Assembly: GCA_905215505.1 (NCBI GenBank)
Contig: CAJMPU010000021.1
Location: 1 to 37,109, forward strand
Origin: an uncultured bacterium
Lineage (GTDB): Bacteria; Actinomycetota; Coriobacteriia; Coriobacteriales; Coriobacteriaceae
Reading direction: 5' to 3'
DNA: 37,109 nucleotides
Numbering within the stretch: position 1 is the first letter of the stretch; every line of letters starts with the position of its first letter. The notes beneath the pieces are model-generated. The model had not been told where the DNA came from, searched no databases, and saw only the letters and a program-made list of their open reading frames with translations. This document shows, piece by piece, positions 32,085-37,109 of the stretch. The position numbers and the translations under genes are program-made.

Positions 32085-32838
32085 GCCTGTGCGGGGCGCG
32101 CAGCGCGCCGCATCAGAAACCACCCGCTATGCGGGTGGGGGCAACCGGCTTTACAAAGCCGCCCCCTCGCCGGACACTTGCGATTGTTCAGGCCGCAAGG
32201 AATCCGAGTCGAGAGGGCGGTGGTGGCGTATGGCCCAGAAGGCCTACGGCCTGTCGCACACGAAGTGGATGTGCAAGTACCACGTCGTGTTCACGACGAA
32301 GTATAGGCGCAAAGTCATCTACAACCAAATAAGGTCCGACCTTGGGGAGATCTTCAGGAAGCTCTGCCAGTACAAGGGGATAGAGATCATCGAGGGGCAC
32401 CTGATGCCCGACCACGTCCACATGCTGCTGGCGATACCGCCGAAGTACAGCGTGTCCAGCGTGATGGGCTACCTGAAGGGGAAGAGCTCGCTGATGGTAT
32501 TCGACAGGCACGCGAACATGAAGTACAAGTTCGGCAACAGGAAGTTCTGGGCCGAGGGCCACTGCGTTTCCACCGTCGGCCTGAACGAGGCGACGATCGC
32601 GAAGTACATCCGGGAGCAGGAGAAGGCCGATATCGCGCTCGACCGGCTGAGCGTCAAGGAGCACGAGGACCCCTTCGATAGGGGGCCGGGGCGCAAATAG
32701 CGCCGGTTTGACCGGCCCGTCACGGGTCAACCTGCAGTGCGGCCCGAACCCCGTGAGGGCCGGCGCCTTTAGACGCGTGCCGGAAACCCAAGGGTTATAC
32801 CCTAAGAGCAAACCACCCCTTTTAGGGGTGGTTTTGAT
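32085..32838 (+). mobile_element. IS200/IS605-family insertion sequence
   Basis: One TnpA gene is flanked by subterminal hairpins instead of terminal inverted repeats, as usual for this family. The left hairpin is CCACCCGC-TAT-GCGGGTGG (32120-32138). The right is AAACCACCCCT-TTT-AGGGGTGGTTT (32810-32834). Both begin AAACCACCC, which suggests matching recognition structures. A further hairpin, CGGCTTT-AC-AAAGCCG (32146-32161), lies in the transposase leader and could limit its translation. No tnpB is present. Outer ends are estimated and could be off by tens of bases. The right end touches dispersed repeat copy D. Confidence 0.8.
32230..32700 (+). CDS. tnpA: IS200-type HUH transposase
   Basis: A 156-residue Y1 transposase that cuts and joins single-stranded DNA. 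The HUH motif is H-V-H in MPDHVHMLL, and the tyrosine nucleophile is probably in IAKYIREQEKADI. HVVFTTKYRRK and FWAEGHCVSTVGLNE are hallmark segments of IS200 TnpA. The ATG at 32230 is used because the protein then begins like other IS200 transposases; the longer frame from 32089 covers the left-end hairpins. It looks intact and potentially active. Confidence 0.93.
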   Translation: MAQKAYGLSHTKWMCKYHVVFTTKYRRKVIYNQIRSDLGEIFRKLCQYKGIEIIEGHLMPDHVHMLLAIPPKYSVSSVMGYLKGKSSLMVFDRHANMKYKFGNRKFWAEGHCVSTVGLNEATIAKYIREQEKADIALDRLSVKEHEDPFDRGPGRK

Positions 32839-32892
32839 TTGCCCAGATAAAACCTGCCAAAATAAACCTGTCCCTTTTTGGCAGGTTAGCGG
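32836..32892 (+). repeat. Dispersed hairpin repeat, copy D
   Basis: The best-preserved copy: AACCTGCCAAAA (32851-32862) pairs perfectly with TTTTGGCAGGTT (32876-32887), with loop TAAACCTGTCCCT. Its right end supplies the stop codon of the leftward gntR gene (32886-32888). Its left flank is replaced by the end of the insertion sequence. Confidence 0.9.
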
Positions 32893-33587
32893 AGCTTGCT
32901 GGTCTCGAAGTACTCGGGGAACTGGTCCAGAACTTCGGTTTGGTTGCGGAACATCATGTGCAGGTGCTTGCTGACCAAAAAGCTCGCTTCGATGGGGTCG
33001 CGACCGGCGATAGCGCGGCGAATCTGCTTGTGCTCGTTCACGATGTCCTGATTGTCGAGAACCTGCGTGGCGGCGCGCAGCCAGCGGAAGCGCTCCAGGT
33101 CGGCATTGGTCTCTTCGAGCCACGACCAAACGGTGCTGCGACATGCGATGCTAAAAATCATGTGATGCATGAGGTTGTCGCTCAAAAAGAAGCCGATGCG
33201 ATCCTCTTCGGCCATGGCCTTTTCCTGCAGCACGATGGCGCGGTCGAGCTGCTCGATGCCGGCCGACGTGGCTCGCGCACAGCACTCCACAATCACCTGC
33301 TTTTCCAGATGTTCGCGGATGTAGCAGGCACTCTCGGCAAGGGTGAGGTTGATGGGTGAGACGTAGGTGCCGCTCTGGGGCACGGTGCGCACCAGGCCTT
33401 CCTGCGCCAAGCGAACCAAAGCCTCGCGCACGGGCGTGCGCCCCATATCCAGGTCGTCGCAAAGTTGCTTGACGCCCAGCTTTTCGCCCGGCTTGTAGTC
33501 CAGGTAGACGATTTTGCGTCGAATGGTGTGGTAGGACTGGTCCTGTAGGCTCGTTTCCTGCTCGCCGACGTGCATCGATTCTTCCAT
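32886..33587 (-). CDS. GntR-family regulator, FadR/FCD type
   Basis: A 233-residue regulator. The N-terminal winged helix includes VKQLCDDLDMGRTPVREALVRL, and a C-terminal all-helical FCD domain has metal- or ligand-binding histidines (DNLMHHMIF, NEHKQI, KHLHMMF). FCD regulators usually sense organic or sugar acids. ATG 33587 has GAGG upstream; ATG 33617 is in frame without a clear ribosome binding site, so the protein may be ten residues longer. Its stop codon lies in a dispersed repeat. It is divergent from the YeiH-type transporter and probably regulates it (inference). Confidence 0.9.
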   Translation of the reverse strand: MEESMHVGEQETSLQDQSYHTIRRKIVYLDYKPGEKLGVKQLCDDLDMGRTPVREALVRLAQEGLVRTVPQSGTYVSPINLTLAESACYIREHLEKQVIVECCARATSAGIEQLDRAIVLQEKAMAEEDRIGFFLSDNLMHHMIFSIACRSTVWSWLEETNADLERFRWLRAATQVLDNQDIVNEHKQIRRAIAGRDPIEASFLVSKHLHMMFRNQTEVLDQFPEYFETSKLR

Positions 33588-33780
33588 AGCGCCTCGCAAC
33601 TGTTCTATCAAACTCATATGTCAGTTGTTAATTATGCCGCGAATCAGCTCTCCGCGGTGGGTAATTCGGCTGTTGCCTGAGAACTATTGCGGCATCTTAG
33701 TCTGTGTTTGCGCAAGGCTGCGCTCAATGTTGCCGTATCATAAGCCGTCGCAAACGTGAAATAGAAAGAAGGAATCCCAT

Positions 33781-34815
33781 ATGCAACTGGCAAATATCGT
33801 ACGCGAGCGCTGGAAGGGCGTCTTGTTCTGCCTGGTCATCGCTATCCCCGCGACGTTGCTCGGCAAACAAATCGAGGTGGTTGGCGGGCCGGTATTTGCC
33901 ATCCTCTTTGGCATGGTCCTGGCGCTCGTCTTTCCCAAGAATCGCCGCGAACAGCTCGCCGCCGGTGTCACCTATACGTCTAAAAAAGTCTTGCAGTACG
34001 CGGTTATCCTGCTTGGCTTTGGCATGAACCTCTCGCAGATTCTGTCCAAGGGCGCCCAGTCGCTACCGATTATCGTGGCGACAATCTCGACCTCGCTTGT
34101 CATCGCCTTTGTGCTCTGCCGCGTCATGAACGTGCCGAGCAAGATCGCGACGCTTGTGGGTGTGGGTTCGTCGATTTGCGGCGGTTCTGCCATCGCCGCG
34201 ACCGCGCCCGTCATCGATGCCGACGATCGCGAGATTGCCCAGGCTATTTCGGTCATCTTCCTGTTTAACGTTATCGCGGCGCTCGTGTTTCCGACGCTCG
34301 GCGGCATGCTCGGGCTGACCAACGAGGGCTTTGGTCTGTTTGCCGGCACCGCCATCAACGATACCTCGTCCGTAACGGCTGCGGCGAGCGCCTGGGACAG
34401 CATGCATCCCGGCGCCAATGTGCTCGAGAGCGCCACGGTGGTCAAGCTCACCAGGACGCTGGCCATTATTCCCATTACGTTGGTTCTCGCATGCTGGCAG
34501 ATGCATCTGGCGCGCAAGGCCGGCGGCGACGCCAAAAGCACGTTCTCGCTTAAACGCGCGTTTCCCATGTTCGTGCTGTTCTTTGTGCTGGCGAGCGTAA
34601 TCACCACGGTGCTTCAGCTTCCCGCGTCCATTACGGCGCCCATCAAGGAGCTTTCGAAGTTCTTTATTGTGATGGCCATGGCGGCTATTGGTTTTAATAC
34701 CGATATCGTCGAGCTGGTCAAAAAGGGCGGCAAGCCCATCGCGCTGGGCTTTTGCTGCTGGATTGGCATTGCGTGCATGAGTTTGGGAATGCAGCACGTG
34801 CTGGGAATCTGGTAG
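33781..34815 (+). CDS. YeiH/UPF0324-type membrane transporter
   Basis: A 344-residue polytopic membrane protein with about ten hydrophobic segments, of the family annotated as putative sulfate exporters. GFGMNLSQI, GSSICGGSAIAATAPVI, and AGTAINDTSSVTAAA are highly conserved family motifs. The real substrate of most members is not established. AAGAAGGA precedes the ATG. It is divergent from the FadR-type regulator, a usual arrangement for transporters induced by their substrate. Confidence 0.9.
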   Translation: MQLANIVRERWKGVLFCLVIAIPATLLGKQIEVVGGPVFAILFGMVLALVFPKNRREQLAAGVTYTSKKVLQYAVILLGFGMNLSQILSKGAQSLPIIVATISTSLVIAFVLCRVMNVPSKIATLVGVGSSICGGSAIAATAPVIDADDREIAQAISVIFLFNVIAALVFPTLGGMLGLTNEGFGLFAGTAINDTSSVTAAASAWDSMHPGANVLESATVVKLTRTLAIIPITLVLACWQMHLARKAGGDAKSTFSLKRAFPMFVLFFVLASVITTVLQLPASITAPIKELSKFFIVMAMAAIGFNTDIVELVKKGGKPIALGFCCWIGIACMSLGMQHVLGIW

Positions 34816-34868
34816 AGAAGTAGCTTATTCGCGTGCTGGTTGCTGGTTGCTGGTGAGCGCAAGCCTGC

Positions 34869-34945
34869 GGTGGAGCGATAGGAGCTCTTGCGGGTATGGC
34901 TTGTCCGCAGGTTTATAAGTCCCGAAGAGCTCTTATCGCCCCGCC
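34869..34945. repeat. Long inverted repeat after the YeiH-type gene
   Basis: Arms 34869-34894 and 34921-34945 pair over 25 bp with a few mismatches (shared core GAGCTCTT), around a 26-base loop. There is no T-run. A threefold TTGCTGG repeat lies just upstream (about 34838-34856). The rest of the 34816-35088 gap is the promoter side of the next gene; nothing else is seen. Confidence 0.7.
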
Positions 34946-35088
34946 AGGATGGCGATGCGGGGCAACACCTATACTCGCAGGACGGCGCTTTCTGCCCTAT
35001 AGTGTTTGGTGAGCAATATCGTTCAATTTTGAAACACTCGGTCGTGCGACCGTCGGCGGTTGCACGTCGCCGCGGACAGGGGCAAATC

Positions 35089-36306
35089 ATGGATAGCGAT
35101 GCCAAGCTGAACATCTTGACCGAGGCCCTGGCTGCTGCCGGGGCCTCGGCATTGGCAATCGATGCGCGTGGGGACGTCGCGATTTCGACCATGAATGACG
35201 CGGCGCTTGAGCGGGATGTGGCGGCTTTTGTCGCTGAGCGCCTCGACCGTATAGGAGACGGCGCGCGTCTGGTTATGGGGCGTGCGGGTACGCGCCTGAG
35301 CCTGACCGTTCGCCCCACCGACAAAGAGGGCGGGGGCCTTTGGGTCGTCGTGGTCCGCGAGGTGCGCGGCGCCGCGGCACATGCGGGCATCGAGTGGCTC
35401 AACGCCGACGAAGTTGAGGCCCGCTACGAATCGAGCGCGTACGGCATCGTTGAGGGGGCGGCCTCGGTAGCTGCGCCGGTCGCCGAGAGCTACGCGCGCG
35501 GCGTGCCCCTTATGCTCGAGGGCGAGCTGGGAGCGGGTCAGGTCGAGATCGCCAAGCGCCTCTATCTGGACGGTCCTTTTGCCGATCAACCCTTTGTTGC
35601 CGTTGCGCTCGATGAGCTTACCGATCGCGGTTGGCGCCACGTGCTCAAAAGCGCCGAATCGCCGTTGTTCCAAACGGGGCTGACACTTTACATTGCGGGC
35701 TGGAATGCGGTTGGCCCCCAGCGCCTTCGCGAGCTCGTTTCCACGATGGCCGACACCGCGTTGGCGACGCGCTGCCATGTGGTGCTGACGGCGAATGACA
35801 TGCCGGGCGGCAGCGAAAGTGATCAAGCCGCTTTTGTAACCGAGCGCTTGGCGTGCGCAGTGAGTGTGGCGCCTGCGATTGCCGAGCAGGGTGGCGCATC
35901 GAAAAAGGTCGCGCAGTATTTGTCGTATCTATCAGATGTCTTTGGAACTGCCGCTCCGAGTATGTCTGAGGAGGCTGCCTCGACGCTCAACGGCTATCGC
36001 TGGCCACGCAACTATCTGCAGCTTCGCGAGGTCTCGGAACGACTCTATATATTAGTAGGGCCGGGTGTGGCGGAGCGCACGGTGGCGGAGGAGGTGCTCG
36101 CCCAGGAAGACGTCATCAAAACCGCAACCTTTGGCACTCCGACGCTCGACAGCGACCTGTATATCCTGCGTCCACTGGCCGATACCGAACGCGACATCGC
36201 GCGGCTGGTCGTAGGCTACCTTCAGGGCAACCGGACCCGCGCTGCCGAGGTGCTGGGAATAAGCCGCACGACCCTGTGGCGCTTGCTGAAGGACGATGAC
36301 CGCTGA
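35089..36306 (+). CDS. Degenerate NtrC-like protein with Fis-type DNA-binding domain
   Basis: A 405-residue protein. Residues about 138-325 align in order with the sigma-54 activator AAA+ domain, but the working parts are lost. Walker A reads GELGAGQ (Q151 instead of Lys), the Walker B site reads TLYIAGWNAVG (no Asp-Glu), and the GAFTGA loop is missing. WPRNYLQLREVSERL preserves the family's WPGNVREL region. The C-terminus NRTRAAEVLGISRTTLWRLL is an intact Fis-type HTH. It probably binds DNA without ATP-driven sigma-54 activation. The start follows AGGGGC; the longer frame to 34888 spans the inverted repeat and is rejected. Residues 1-110 may be a PAS-like sensor. Confidence 0.8.
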   Translation: MDSDAKLNILTEALAAAGASALAIDARGDVAISTMNDAALERDVAAFVAERLDRIGDGARLVMGRAGTRLSLTVRPTDKEGGGLWVVVVREVRGAAAHAGIEWLNADEVEARYESSAYGIVEGAASVAAPVAESYARGVPLMLEGELGAGQVEIAKRLYLDGPFADQPFVAVALDELTDRGWRHVLKSAESPLFQTGLTLYIAGWNAVGPQRLRELVSTMADTALATRCHVVLTANDMPGGSESDQAAFVTERLACAVSVAPAIAEQGGASKKVAQYLSYLSDVFGTAAPSMSEEAASTLNGYRWPRNYLQLREVSERLYILVGPGVAERTVAEEVLAQEDVIKTATFGTPTLDSDLYILRPLADTERDIARLVVGYLQGNRTRAAEVLGISRTTLWRLLKDDDR

Positions 36307-36390
36307 GCGAGGCGCTCGTGACCGCGTGCAGCGCGTGTGCTACAGTCCAAAGCGGTAATGTTTCGATTGCGTTATGGCGTGCGGGGGCGT

Positions 36391-36966
36391 ATGACGGAGA
36401 CTTCAAAACCAAATCGGGCTCGAAAGCCCACGGCGCCGGTCAACCGTCGCACGACTTCGCGGACGTGGGGCAAAAGCGCCTCAGGCTTCGACGGCTCGTT
36501 CAAACGCACTAGATATGGCTATCCTTCGGCAAGCGCTCGCTTGGCCATGCAGGCCGAATCGTCGCTGTGGGGCCGTAAGCGTGTGGTGGGGTCAAAGCTC
36601 AAGCACGATGGAACGCTCGGCTTCATTAGCCGTGGCGCTGCTCGCCGTAGCGGCCTCAATCCCGCAGGCTGGCATCGCTATGTGCCGATCGTGGTCGTTG
36701 CCGCGATAGTCGCCATCGCGCTCGCGGCGCTTGGTTACGCCGGCGGCGGGGCCGACCTGAGTGCGATGTTCGGGTCTGCTGAGCTCGCGCATGCCGGCAC
36801 GGAGCTTGTCGAGGGCGCTCAGGCCCAGACGGGCGTGGCGCCTCAGCGCGGCGTTGTTGCCGCTGCCGCAACGATCGCCGATGCCCAAAAGGGCGAGGAT
36901 GAACAAGGCAGCGAAGCCGAAGCGACCCAGACGAACGAAATGACGACAACCCCATCGGCAAGATAA
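36391..36966 (+). CDS. Basic single-pass membrane protein, function unknown
   Basis: A 191-residue protein I do not recognise. The first 95 residues are rich in Arg, Lys, Ser and Thr with no hydrophobic patch; one membrane segment follows (VPIVVVAAIVAIALAALGY), and the last 70 residues are Ala/Glu/Gln-rich and acidic. The ATG at 36391 has GGGGG upstream; ATG 36358 is an alternative. The N-terminal part would be cytoplasmic and could contact nucleic acid (inference). It lies 84 bases after the NtrC-like gene on the same strand. Confidence 0.6.
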   Translation: MTETSKPNRARKPTAPVNRRTTSRTWGKSASGFDGSFKRTRYGYPSASARLAMQAESSLWGRKRVVGSKLKHDGTLGFISRGAARRSGLNPAGWHRYVPIVVVAAIVAIALAALGYAGGGADLSAMFGSAELAHAGTELVEGAQAQTGVAPQRGVVAAAATIADAQKGEDEQGSEAEATQTNEMTTTPSAR

Positions 36967-37109
36967 GTTGCGAGTGGGGTGGCTAATTTGGGACGGGCTT
37001 TTTAGCTGCCCAAGTGTCGAATGCCAACAACGGTTCATTCGATGTCAGTCGCCAACAGACACTATGACCCAATCCAGGGGCACGGAAACGACAGGAGCCC
37101 CCGCTCGTG
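36967..37109. other. Window end, no gene seen
   Basis: The last 143 bases hold no convincing ORF. GGGACGGGC followed by a TTTTT at about 36991-37004 could be part of a weak terminator. GGGGC and GCCCC near 37077-37104 could pair. Confidence 0.3.

Noticed and set aside
34888..35088. Longer N-terminus of the NtrC-like protein
   Set aside because: It would start inside a long inverted repeat; ATG 35089 has a ribosome binding site.

Overview
The window is GC-rich, densely coded bacterial DNA. Gene content and order (tilS-hpt-ftsH, a split transketolase next to a PTS, LacI regulators, many CTGTCCC-type intergenic palindromes) suggest a high-GC Gram-positive gut anaerobe of the Coriobacteriia, most likely Collinsella or a close relative. 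That assignment is inference; there is no rRNA or other marker to settle it. I recognise 32 protein-coding genes and no tRNA, rRNA or CRISPR array.

Layout. 1-6.6 kb: a small tail-anchored membrane protein, an Hsp20 chaperone, a WalJ-type metallo-beta-lactamase-fold hydrolase, then tilS, hpt and ftsH. 6.7-10.5 kb: a class I/II aminotransferase, a PHP-domain phosphoesterase, and an RlmD/TrmA-type RNA uracil methyltransferase on the other strand. 10.7-13.2 kb: a polar amino acid ABC importer (binding protein, permease, ATPase). 13.5-16.7 kb: a divergent EF-G paralogue and a surface or secreted DNA/RNA nuclease. 16.8-24.2 kb: a LacI regulator divergent from a six-gene sugar operon (PTS EIIBC, GatZ/KbaZ-like protein, transaldolase, two transketolase halves, PTS EIIA). 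24.4-27.1 kb: two near-identical HAD phosphatases on either side of an oppositely oriented larE. 27.3-30 kb: a DUF4143-type ATPase in a locally AT-rich setting and a second LacI regulator. 30.1-32.9 kb: glmS and an IS200/IS605-family insertion sequence. 32.9-37 kb: a FadR-type GntR regulator divergent from a YeiH-type membrane transporter, a degenerate NtrC-like protein with a Fis-type DNA-binding end, and a basic single-pass membrane protein.

How the genes work together. The clearest functional unit is the sugar operon. EIIA and EIIBC would import and phosphorylate a sugar. The GatZ-like protein, which has no GatY aldolase partner here, could epimerise or otherwise convert the sugar phosphate. 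Transaldolase and split transketolase would feed the carbon into the non-oxidative pentose phosphate pathway. The substrate cannot be named from sequence. Residues at the two positions that separate transaldolase from fructose-6-phosphate aldolase point to transaldolase.

The most unusual non-coding content is a set of intergenic palindromes: four copies of a roughly 55-bp hairpin with a CCTGTCCC-type loop; two other palindromes carrying CTGTCCCC; and four long inverted repeats (arms of 21-48 bp), one of them with 39-bp perfect arms ahead of the ABC operon. The one IS200-type transposase in the window abuts one of the dispersed hairpins.
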